From Strigamia acuminata (Eukaryota > Arthropoda > Chilopoda > Geophilomorpha > Linotaeniidae): a stretch of 64,000 nucleotides of DNA. This document shows positions 50,387 through 60,337 of this stretch, in pieces (position 1 is the first letter of the stretch; each line of letters begins with the position of its first letter). Made by a program: the position numbers and the translations under genes. The notes beneath the pieces are model-generated. The model did not search any database and was not told the origin of the DNA. It saw nothing but the letters and a program-made list of their open reading frames with translations. Location: assembly GCA_949358305.1 (NCBI GenBank), contig OX442322.1, positions 6,200,001 to 6,264,000 on the forward strand. Reading direction: 5' to 3'.

Positions 50387-52036
50387 GAAGACTCAGGAGA
50401 GCGAATCTGCGTCTTGTAAGACGGAAATGCGAGTTTTTCAGGACGCAGGTTGCGTATCTGGGATTTCAGGTGGACAGTAGAGGAATTCGACCATCTGAAG
50501 ACAACGTCGCGACGATTAAGAAGATGCCGGCACCCAACAACTTGTAAGAACTGCGCTCATTTCTGGGGATGGTCCAATTTTATCTGCAATTTCTACCGCA
50601 TTTTGCAAAAGTCGCAGAACCTCTGCACCACGTAATGCAATTTGTGAGGAATGGATGGCCGGACAAGGTCAAGGCATCATTACAGCCATTTAAGTCGCGC
50701 AAGACAAAATTGTCAGTTCATCATGACATACTGCTATGGGGACATAGGGTGATAATACCACCTAGTCTGCGCAAGACGGCCATGGATTTGCTTCACGAAG
50801 GTCATCATGGGATAGTCATGATGAAGAATAAGGCGGCAGCAACAATATGGTGGCCGGATATAACAATGGCGATTGAACAATACGTGGCACAATGTGTTGT
50901 GTGTCAACAACATCAGCAATCCCGTTAGTTGGCCAAGACCTGCTAGACCCTGGAGCAGGATCCATATTGATTTCGTCGGACCGGTCAAGGGCAAGATGTT
51001 CCTCATTTTAGTGGACTCTTTGACCGGATGAATGCACGTAGACTTGGTACCAAGCACGTCAACGGCAGCTGCAAATGCTGTGATTAAAAGGAAGTGTGCA
51101 GATTTTGGTCTGCCTGACACAATTGTTCCAGACAATGCCACAACCTTCACCAGCGAGGAATTTAAGGGATTTATCCGACGGAAGGGTCTACTACACCTGT
51201 TCTCACCTGCATTCCATCCACAGTCCAATGGACAAGCTGAGAGGGCAGTACAGACCTTTAAAGGGAAACTGGTCAAGATGGGAATGGTCAATATCCAGGA
51301 GCAATTGGATAAGTTCCTATTTTATCAGCACAGTACACCGGGAGCGGATGAAAAGTCTCCAGCTATGCTGATGTTGCAAGGGCATTTTAAGACCCATCTG
51401 GACACACTGAAACCAACTGTGTGAGCGGCTCAAGAGGACCGGCGGCCACCTAAGAGGGTATTAGTCCCGGGACAGGAAGTGTGGGCTCGTTTGTACAGGA
51501 AGGGAGACGCGACATGGATTCCGGCAATAGTGAAGACTAGGAAGGGAGATGTCGTGTACAAGACCTAGCGTATGGACACCCAAGAGGTTAACGACCGCCA
51601 CCTTAATCAATTGAGACTGCGGTATCCACAGGCTGGAGAGCAGATAATTGCACCCAGGGAAACCCAAGACACGATTACACCTAATGTACCGTGGAATCCG
51701 ATGCCTAAGGAACCCAGGCCAAGGAAGTCGGGAAGGCAGCACACAGTGATCGTGACGAGGACGGTACCAGTTCTTGTTATGGAACCAGTTCCCGTTGCGG
51801 GACCGGTGAACACAGGGGAAAATATGGTTTTACCAGAAGTGCAGCCGACCTCAGGTCCAAGCGGCTTGGCGAGGACCGAAGTGAAGAAGACCGCTCCGGT
51901 GGTCCCAAGGACAATGCGGGACAGGACTGCACCGGTCCAAAGGATGCTTGCGCCGCTCCCATTCGATGTGACACCACGCACGAGGGCTCAGTTTGACTTT
52001 TTCCATCAAAGGAGATTGCAACAAAGCAGCCAATGA
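50387..52036 (+). pseudogene. Gypsy-E end of RT and integrase; RNase H deleted
   Basis: RT thumb (LRSFLGMVQFYLQFLPHFAK, after an in-frame TAA at 50546) passes directly to integrase without the RNase H domain. Integrase: zinc finger (LHEGHHGIVMMKNKA, then CVVCQQH), core with IHIDFVGP, PDNATTFTSEEF and NGQAERAVQTF, with stops after QQSR, SLTG and LKPTV, then a proline-rich C-terminus to 52036. The integrase catalytic residues are present but the frame is broken at least four times. Confidence 0.8.
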
Positions 52037-52445
52037 AGTCACTGCCCCTTCAGCGGTGCAACCGATAGATGAATAGACGCAACCTGACACAAGATCCACC
52101 GATTCGGAGAAAGGGTACGATGACGCGGAAGAGGAAATTCAGGATCCGAAAGACCCGAATTACCAACCATCGCGTCAGAGTTTAGACTACATAGATAGAA
52201 ACCTTTGGAATCGGGCGGATGACATAGTGTTGCGTTCGCATTTGGCTGGAGGACCGCGCTAGCAAGTAAAGCCCAAGTCGTTTAAGCTTAAGTCGTTTAA
52301 GTTTTAAGTTTCTTTCGGATTTCAAAATTGTGAGTTAATGTATATCAGAAATTTTGATGTAGACCAGACCTAACTAGGGATTTTTTGCAGCTGAAAGCTG
52401 CACGTGCTAATTTGGAAGGAATGTGCGATCTCTCTCGGTCCGGAT
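52037..52445 (+). other. Gypsy-E 3' region
   Basis: Non-coding tail before the 3' LTR, with a direct repeat of AAGTCGTTTAAG near 52275-52300. The LTR may really begin with TGTGCGATC at 52422. Confidence 0.5.
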
Positions 52446-52646
52446 CAACACCACAAGGAAATTATGCAGGCTTTATTGCATTGAATTAGTACACTGTATT
52501 GCCAACAATACAATGTACAAAGCAGCATGTAGCTTTCATCTTTTTTTCCCTCTAGTGACAGTTGGTCAAGTCACTGACAAATAAATCTACTCTGTTTAGA
52601 AGAGTGGAGGAGGAAGTTTTGGCCCAAATTGGTGTCCTGTTTTATT
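52446..52646 (+). repeat. Gypsy-E 3' LTR, cut by Copia-D
   Basis: About 97 percent like 48418-48618 by eye. It ends where the Copia-D LTR begins (TGTTGGTC at 52647). Confidence 0.8.
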
Positions 52647-53532
52647 TGTTGGTCTATAGGACCAAGAGATATATCGATGTGATATAGGATCACATTTGAG
52701 CTGTTTATTTAATCTTATTTCGATGTTATTTATTTATATCTGGTGATATTTGCTATTCTTGGTCTTTTACATTTGCTTGTTGTTAGTTAACACACAGTAT
52801 CATGCTGTGTCCAGTGTTTTCATTTAATTCAACGTTTCTTTGATTATGTAATTCGTTATCACGACACCAGGTGTCGTTATTGTACTCTTATCACCTTCTA
52901 AGATGGCGGCGACCATCGTTTTGGCTCTCGCCCACTCATTTTCGATCTGTAAATCCTTTATTTGTAAGTATTTTTGCTTTAGTAAATTTGTTTTATGCTT
53001 TTAAGCATTCGTTTCTTGATTTCACGGCGTATAAGCGCATTTGCGCGGCCGTTCAATTCGTTTACTGTCGCCGACGTCGCTAATACGTTCGCACGAGGTG
53101 CGACGCCATTTGCGACTGATTTAATTTCTTTTTCGCTCAATATTACAAGCTGGTTTAGTTTTTCCTCTGGTAGCACAGGATGGTTTAATCCTCTGCACGC
53201 TTCATTTGCTACTAATTATCGCCGAAAATTCCGCGAATTTCGCGAATTTTGCGGCGAATTTATAATTTCAGACTTTTTGTCATTTACGAGCTGGATTTCC
53301 GTGGTTTGAACGTCGACAACGTGCTAGCAACGTTCCCAAGTAGCTTGCGCTACACTTCACGAGATTCTCCAGTTAATTTCGTCTGAAATTGTGCGGCCTC
53401 GCAAATTTCGAGGCAAATTTTCATATTTTTCAGAATTTCGACGATTTCCTTTTTCGACAACGTCGACAAGACGTTTCACAACGAGAAACGAGACGATTCT
53501 CGCTACATGCACCCCGGCGTGCATGTAGTATC
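52647..53532 (+). mobile_element. Copia-D, 5' LTR and leader of a Copia-A relative
   Basis: LTR 52647-about 53166 begins TGTTGGTCTATAGGACC (palindromic start as in Copia-A). The primer site CTGGTAGCACAGGATGG (53166-53182) is the iMet type with changes. The leader to 53532 parallels the Copia-A leader (TTCCGCGAATTTCGCGAATT, ACGAGAAACGAGACG, CACCCCGGCGTGCATG). It is interrupted at 53533 by Copia-B2. The remainder is not found in the window. Confidence 0.75.
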
Positions 53533-53850
53533 TGTTAGTCTTGGACATGTATGCTCATTATATATTGTTTATTTATTCATTTGGTATTTGAGTGTATAAT
53601 ATTATAAGTGTCATATTGTTATTTACCTTTATTGCATCTTATTGCATTTTACTTTAATGCACCTCTCTGCCTATAGGCTATGCTGTTTTCTGTTTACTTA
53701 CTGTTTACTTAATTTGTACAGAGAGGGCGCCACTTTCCTTCTCCTGTTTTCTCAGTTATTAAATGGCTTGGTTGCTTCTCAACCTGTTTCCTGCCACAAA
53801 GATGGTTTTCTCATTTCATGTCCACTCACTGTGACTCTACTAAACTAACA
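53533..53850 (+). repeat. Copia-B2 5' LTR
   Basis: 318 bp bounded by TGTTAG and CTAACA (perfect 6-bp inverted ends). Directly followed by AGGTTATGGGCC (53851-53862), the same primer site as Copia-B. Confidence 0.82.
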
Positions 53851-55018
53851 AGGTTATGGGCCACTACATTGGCAAGAAGTGGACTAAAATGCAGGAATGA
53901 AAAGGGATTTAGTTTGGCAGCAAAAACTACATAATTGCAACTTACTACAAGCCAAATTGCCAGGTTTTCAAGTTTTCCAAGATGGCGGCCTCCATTGGAA
54001 AGGATGAAGTTTCTATCTCACCAGTGTCTACCAGTGATAACAACATCTAAAAAGGACAAATACAGCTTGGAACCTTTGACAGTTTGTGTTTCTGATTTAT
54101 TTTCAATTATTTACAACTGTTTTTTTGTGTATTTATTAGCGCCGAACGTCGACATTACGTTTCGAGCGCACGCCGACCGTACGTTTGCCGGGGCCGCACA
54201 TTTGCGACACGTTCGCGGCATCGATCGCTAATCAACGAGGAACGTCGCACAGACGTTAACGATCGACGAGGAACGTCGCCGAAACGTTTGCGAACATCGA
54301 GGAACGTCGCCGAAACGTTCGCAAAGGACGTGCAGCACAGAAAGCGCCCAGACGACGATTTTCATCATTTGGATTTGTACGAGGCACTCTCCGGACGTTT
54401 TGCAGTTTATTAGACGTTTTCCAGACCCAAATTTCAAGAGGAAAACGCACGTGAAGTGTGACAATTGATTTGGGCATCACAAAGCATCGAAAATTGCAAA
54501 TTTCAGACAAATTTTTGAGAAAACACACGTAAATTGTTATATTTGGACCAGGAAAATACACGTGAAGTGTTTGGACATTCTAACCAGCAGAATTACGAAT
54601 TTTTGGACCAGATTTTCAAGGAAAAACACGTGAAGTGGACCAGATGACTTCACAAACCTTTCATCTTTTGGAAAACATCAGTTTCGAAGATTTTCTTGAT
54701 TATTTGAATTTATTTGAATTTCTGAATTTATTTTTGAATTTAATCACTGAATTTTGTTGTAAACTAGCTTAGTGTTGTGTTAGCATTTTACTAACCTAAT
54801 TATAAGAGCGATACTAACCTGCAAACATTGAACCTCGTTTGCATGTAAAGCAATCCAATTTTCAAGTGACTTGTGTTTTGTGTGTGCAGTGTTTAACTAC
54901 ATCCTGTGCCATACGGATTGGAATTTGTTTGGAACTTGTTTGTGCATTGTGGAGCAATTTATTTCCCTTGTTCAACTGGGAATTCTTGTGAACTTTGTAC
55001 GACAACTTTCAACAAACC
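53851..55018 (+). other. Copia-B2 leader with tandem motifs
   Basis: Long leader. 54228-54330 has about three units of GAGGAACGTCGCCGAAACGT type. 54430-54640 has four or more scattered ACACGTGAAGTG/ACACGTAAATTG motifs, each near GGACCAG. I see no ORF. The motifs may be regulatory or RNA-structural. Confidence 0.6.
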
Positions 55019-55276
55019 ATGCCAGATTTGGAAGAAGATAACAAGATTGCTGGCCAGAAGATTGCCTTGCTTGGCCGCAACAACTACGCGACTTGGAAGG
55101 ATGAGATGGAGATAGCATTAATGTACCAGGGCTGCTGGGGTTTCGTGGGAGGAACTGAAATTGCACTAGTTGAAGCCACCGCATCATGGAGAGAGAAACA
55201 GGACAATGCTTTCAGAAAAGACCGTGCTTTTTCAATGATTTACTATGCCATTGAGAAACAGTAGCGAGGGTTACTT
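55019..55276 (+). pseudogene. gag: Copia-B2 gag N-terminus
   Basis: ATG at 55019. Sequence MPDLEEDNKIAGQKIALLGR, then NNYATWKDEMEIALMYQGCW and ASWREKQDN, then RAFSMIYYAIEKQ, aligning with Copia-B gag at 14879-14660. A TAG at 55262 follows EKQ, and the frame continues for only a few codons before the Gypsy-C LTR. It is the N-terminal part of a Copia capsid protein. Confidence 0.8.
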
Positions 55277-57022
55277 TGTGATGATTACAAATCGATAGTT
55301 ATCAATGTTCACCATAGATGGCGCTGTTTAACCAACGCGCGTATTTCAAACTCGGTTAAAACTAAAAAGTGTGATAAATAATTATTTAAACACGGTGAAT
55401 AAAATATAACTATTTTATTCAATATGAATTAAGTATTAATTACTTGATGGTGTTGATTCTATCGAATCAATATCCACATTACTTACCTGTCAAAGGGAAC
55501 CAATCGGACCTTTCTGGACCCCAACTGGGCCCATCTGGACATAGTCATATATTAGGTCCGGACTAGTGACCCACGAATCCACCGATTCGTACGCTGATTG
55601 GCTGTCGCCAATCTAGTAGTTCTACAGAACTATATAAGCTTCAGTTTTCTCACTTCCAGAGCCTGGCTTGATAACTGAACTTGTATATTGTCTGTAGTTG
55701 AATTGTTATCGTTTGATTTCATTATTCTCTATCGACACATCAGGCCACCTCAGCTCTCCACAGTTAGTATTCATTACTATTTTGTTATTGCTGTTGTAGG
55801 GCTATTTCGGGAAGGCTAACTCCGGTAATAGACATGCATTCGCATGAAATGGCCCCGTAACGTTAGCCAGCTGTTCTACGGGACAGTAGGACTTCGTACG
55901 GTGGCTTAATATAACGGTCGTATACAGTACGACCTTGCTAAATGAAAGTAGGTCCCTCAGCTAACTGGCCACAGTCCGCTGCAGGATGGTTGTTGTAAAC
56001 AACCCACGCAGGTTCCCGTCTTTCTACGATTGGTCCTTCCGCTCGTTAAAAGTCGGTAAAGGCCTAATGCACAGGTAACACGCCGGGTTGGTAGCCCGTG
56101 AGTAATATCTTCAGATGTTGCGATAAATAACTACCTGGATAATGGTAATCCAACGGCAGTGGCCAAATAATATTTTACCCGGTGCTCGATTATTGGATCC
56201 CGCCATCGTAAGGCATGCTGGCGGATGGAGGAGTCAAATCCTCCCGCGATAGTTCTCTCGACCGTCGTGACGGTCCCCGCCCCATCGTACCCTCCGGGTT
56301 AGTAACCCGTGAACAGGAGTTGAACAACACTGTGTTAAATAAATTACTCGGGCATTGGTAATCCTGTATTGGCAATATCTTTTTATACCGGTAAGTCCAT
56401 AGAAATGTTTACCTGGTGGTTGGTACCACCGATAGCGAGTTAAAGCACACAATTAAATACTCGGCGCCTGATCACGAGATCTCGTCGTCGTAAGGCATGC
56501 TGGCGGATGGAGTCTCAACAACTCCCGCGACATTCTTTCAATTGTCGTGACGGTCCCCGCCCAATTAATATTTATACAACAATTCATTTGTCGTATTCCA
56601 CTAATTACTTTACTTTTATTCATTTGGAACATGGAATATTCTGCTGAATATTCCTACTTATGCGAAGGACTCTTTGCGTTATTAGATACTCGATGCTGCG
56701 GACCAAATACGTCTCCGTAGCGATATTTGTGACGATGCCGCAAGTCAGCCGTATCCCTCTGGCTTCGCCCGGATCCTCAACCAGTTGATGCCGCCCGTTT
56801 ACACGCGTCAAGAACCCATATTTTGTTGTTAATATTTAGTAATAAATATGTCATGTCACACTAAAACTGTAAGTTATTTCTACTTGATTACATATTCATG
56901 TTTGTAAGGGCTTCCGTAGCTTATCTCGGTTAGGTTGTTGCTAAACTTAGCAACGTCTTGTATAAACCGAATTATCTATCTCAAAAGGACTAATAAATTA
57001 GCCCAAAAGTAGAATCGTCACA
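55277..57022 (+). repeat. Gypsy-C 5' LTR
   Basis: TGTGATGATTAC to AATCGTCACA, nearly identical to the solo LTR at 7765-9511. Contains a degenerate tandem duplication of about 285 bp. The block GTAAGGCATGCTGGCGGATG, followed by GTCGTGACGGTCCCCGCC, appears at 56209-56283 and 56491-56563. Confidence 0.94.
55631..55638 (+). promoter_or_regulatory. TATA box candidate in the Gypsy-C LTR
   Basis: TATATAAG, preserved in the solo LTR (9150-9157 on the minus strand). Likely element promoter. Confidence 0.5.
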
Positions 57023-58160
57023 AGTGGAGGTTCTACCGAGATAGGCTGCCAAATTTTAAATAAAATTTGAAGTTTTGCATGTCTATGGTGAATTCGAGTA
57101 GTGTAACGTTTATGGTGATTTTTTGTGTGTAAAAATTTCGTTTGAGATTTATAAGTGTTTAATATATTTTATTCGGTTGTAGAACTTCTTGCAAGATAAT
57201 AAGTGTCACTCACTTTATTCTGTTTTCTCCGCAGTGGAAATTATTTGTTTTAACAAAATAATAATTTCTACCGCGTGGTCAGGTCTAAAGGCCCAGCCCG
57301 AGAACGGAAAAATCTTGCCCGAACTTGTTGAAGTTGGTTCCGCCCGGGTACCGTCATTTTGTCATCGACAATCGGACAAAACCACGCGGTCGGGCCTAAT
57401 TTTGAAAAGTTGACTTTTGTTGGAATTCTTAAAGAATTCTATCAATTTAACAGTTGTTTTAATTTTAGAAATATTTTTCACATGTATTTTGCTTGAGACT
57501 TCAAGTTAAACCTAAATTTATTTGCCTAAATAAATTAGAAAGAAAATTGACGCTTTTCGAAGGAATTAAAATTTATATTTTATTTCAAAGTGGGTTTACC
57601 TTATTTTACAGACTTGATCTACATTAAAATGTTGGTTAAAAATCGTGATCTCAAGCCATTGAAATCGAATTATACGAATGGAATACCATTCGAATTTTAG
57701 CGAAGAAGAATTCTTGCTGTTGTGTTGCCTAGCAACCCGTGTTGTGCAGAAAAGCCGTCGATTCAAACGAATTGGCGCGTCTTTTGAAATTACGAGTTTT
57801 TAAAAAAAAAAAAAAAAAAACTTTTAAAATTCCATAAAGGTGATCATTCATTTATTAATAAATGCGGTGATATTTTAAAATACTTTGAAAAAATATCCAT
57901 TTTGTTTGGTGACTACATCATAACACTGGAATCTGTCAAGATTACGGTTCCACGAACTTGATAATTTCCACCAATCTCGGACGAGATTGGACTCTCGCGA
58001 GACTAGCGTTGATATTTGACCAATCAGAGAGGTGTATCGAAGTACCCTTACTTCCTTTCGAACTAGTGTGACCACTGCTTCGTTTGCGATCCTCCTGAAC
58101 GTTTGCAACTTCATCGTTATCTCTCAGACTTAGGAAATTTTCTTAGTTTTAAGTTTAGTT
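57023..58160 (+). other. Gypsy-C primer-binding site and leader
   Basis: TGGAGGTTCTACCGAGAT (57025-57042) matches the tRNA-Gln 3' complement with two mismatches. In the leader, CCGCGTGGT (57272-57280) and ACCACGCGG (57382-57390) are inverted copies about 100 bp apart, flanked by further G/C-rich complementary blocks. A poly-A run lies at 57800. No coding sequence is recognised. Confidence 0.7.
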
Positions 58161-58914
58161 ATGACTAATAACCAGCATCACATGAACACCCGTGGTAAGG
58201 AAAGAACTTGTTTGACCGGTGGAATGAATCTATCCGGGTTTATACCTGTTCCTAATGGAACTGAAGAAGTGGAAAACCACGCGGTCCATAATGGCGTTTC
58301 AAATGAAACAGCCGGACCATCTGGAGAGAATAGGGCTCCACGTGAACCTACTCCGCCTGGAGAAGAGGAATGCATTCCTGAAGGTTCTCATTTAGGCCGA
58401 GGCGGTCTATTATTTTGTCAGGATCACGGTTTGAACCCAAACCAATTTAGATCTTTGACCGAAGTGTTAGATTTTGTGCACGCACCTCGTGCTACGTCGG
58501 AGCAACCCCATTCCCCAGCCAGCCAAAGATTAAATAATTTTAGTCCCACTCCTTCGACGCCTATTTCTAGATATAGAAATAAAAATGCACAACCTCCTCG
58601 TCAAGATCAGTCGAATTTGACACCAGGAGATTTTAATCGTGCTTTCCAACAACGATTACGAGCGAATAACTTCGCTTGCAACCAACAAAGAAGATTTACA
58701 AATCCAGAGAACTTTGAGAATACGTTCGACAGAGCGAATTTGGGTCAGCCTAATATGGCCAACCCTAATCCAAGTTTTCAGGTGCGACAAGTGGTCCAAA
58801 CCGCCGTTTTGACCCAAATTCTAGATTTGCAAACAATTCTAGTCCAGCACCTAACATGCAAAGGGGTCACCCAGTTCCTCCGAACTCGAATAACCCAAAT
58901 AATCCTTCTAATGG

Positions 58915-59115
58915 AACTCCAGGAAATTCAAATAACTATTTGAATCGGGGTACGCCAGGTAATTCGAACTATCGTCCGAATTTTGGTAATCAAGAAAGTT
59001 CGAACAACCGTCCAAATTTTGACAATCAGGGTAATTCTAATAATTCTTCGAATTATGGGAACCAAGGCAATTCGAATAACCATTCGAACTCTGGTAACCA
59101 CGGTAGGTCAAATCA
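58915..59115 (+). repeat. Degenerate repeats encoding GNQGNSNN-type units
   Basis: Imperfect units of 36-39 bp encoding variants of GNQGNSNN followed by a tyrosine/phenylalanine or serine and asparagines, in Gypsy-C gag. A low-complexity linker in the capsid precursor. Confidence 0.7.
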
Positions 59116-60327
59116 AGGAGGGTCGAATAATTTCAACCCTAATAGTGGTGGCTCAAGTCAAAATAACTCGAGTCAACCAAATAATGGCGGGTCGTCAAAC
59201 GACAACTCGCGCCCCCCCAGTAGCTTTGGAATGACGGCTGATGACCTCGCGTCAATTGCCACAACCATGCATAAATTAATGCAGGCAGGGAAAAGTTCTG
59301 CCATTGTCCCTCAAACTAACTGTTTGAAGCCCCCAGATATCCCTGTATTCTCCGGAAAAGCAGAAGAAAGCGAACGCTTTCTCAATATTGTAAAAAATGT
59401 CGCTTTCCTGCGAAACATGTCACTCGATGACATGCTTGTTAAAGGCGTAGCCGGTTATTTAACCGAGCAAGCGCATGGTTGGTTTCATGAACGGAGAGAA
59501 GATTTCATATCTTGGGAAGTATTTGAACAGGCGTTCAAAGAACGGTTTGTAGCCACTCGGCAAGAGCGGACGAACCAACTAACTAAGTTGAAACAACTGG
59601 AAACAGAAAGTCTTTATGACTTTATGCACAAATATTACCAGTTATGGATTTTACAAGATAGTCTTGATGCAAAAGGAGCTGGTTGTCTTTTTATCGGGAG
59701 TGTAACTCCTGCTAATGATTTGCTTTTGCATACGCAAGGCATAGCGGATTTGCCTCTGACAGAGATTTATACCGTTATAACAAAAAATAAAGGCTTGTAC
59801 AGTCGTACAGCTAATGGAGCAAGGGAAAATATTTCCAATCCAGTTGTTTTCCCACCTCGGAAAACTGACACTCGTCCTCAGCCAAAGACAAATGTTAAAT
59901 CTTTAACTTTGGATTCACAAGAACAACTTAATATCTGTGAAGAAGAGTCACCTGAGGAATGCGAGGCCGTTTATTTAATAAATGGAGTAGTGGATCAGAC
60001 CAGACGTGGTCAATTAGTTTGTTACCACTGTTAGAAACCGGGACACATGCGTCGAGAATGTCCAGATTTAAAACCACGTGCAAATTTCAACTCTGAAGAG
60101 TTGCAAAAACGAAGTACGCCGGATTCCCCGACTGTGGATCCTACTTCTAAACGTCCTAATAATAGGTGGATAACTCAAGAAGTGTTGGATGCAACACTAG
60201 ATGCTAAACTTGATGCGAAACTTAATACTTTTGAAAATAAGTTACAAACTTCGCTGACTAACTCGTTGGCAGAAATGGTCAAGACTTTGATCAAGCCCGA
60301 ATCTGCTGATTCAAGTGCGACTAGTTC

Positions 60328-60337
60328 AAAAAACTAG
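60328..60337 (+). promoter_or_regulatory. -1 ribosomal frameshift site at the end of Gypsy-C gag
   Basis: A AAA AAC (60328-60334) followed at once by TAG. The -1 frame from 60334 is pol. Same position and sequence as in Gypsy-B. Confidence 0.85.

Larger units (their letters stand above)
48412..52646 (+). mobile_element. Gypsy-E, degenerate K02A2.6/Mag-like Ty3/Gypsy element
   Basis: Direct repeats 48418-48616 and 52446-52644 mark the LTRs. A Lys-type primer site, leader, C-terminal gag, protease, RT and integrase lie between. RNase H is deleted and there are several stops and frameshifts. The 3' LTR is cut by the Copia-D LTR at 52647. G+C is higher than in the flanking host sequence. Confidence 0.85.
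53533..55276 (+). mobile_element. Copia-B2, 5' LTR to gag start
   Basis: Plus-strand relative of Copia-B: LTR, internal-iMet primer site, leader and the first 86 gag codons. It is cut at 55276 by the Gypsy-C LTR (left flank ACTT). Its continuation does not follow Gypsy-C in the expected orientation. Confidence 0.82.
58161..60337 (+). pseudogene. gag: Gypsy-C gag with one frameshift and one amber
   Basis: Homologous to Gypsy-B gag. ATG at 58161. The frame is first open to 58943, but the true reading shifts near 58770-58800 into the frame ending at 60034. An asparagine/glycine/serine-rich region follows, then the capsid domain (FSGKAEESERFLNIVKNVAF, RREDFISWEVFEQAFKERF). A TAG at 60032 falls inside the CCHC knuckle, between CYHC and KPGHMRREC. 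After it the frame continues to 60337, where A AAA AAC precedes the stop. Particle assembly from this copy is unlikely. Confidence 0.88.
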
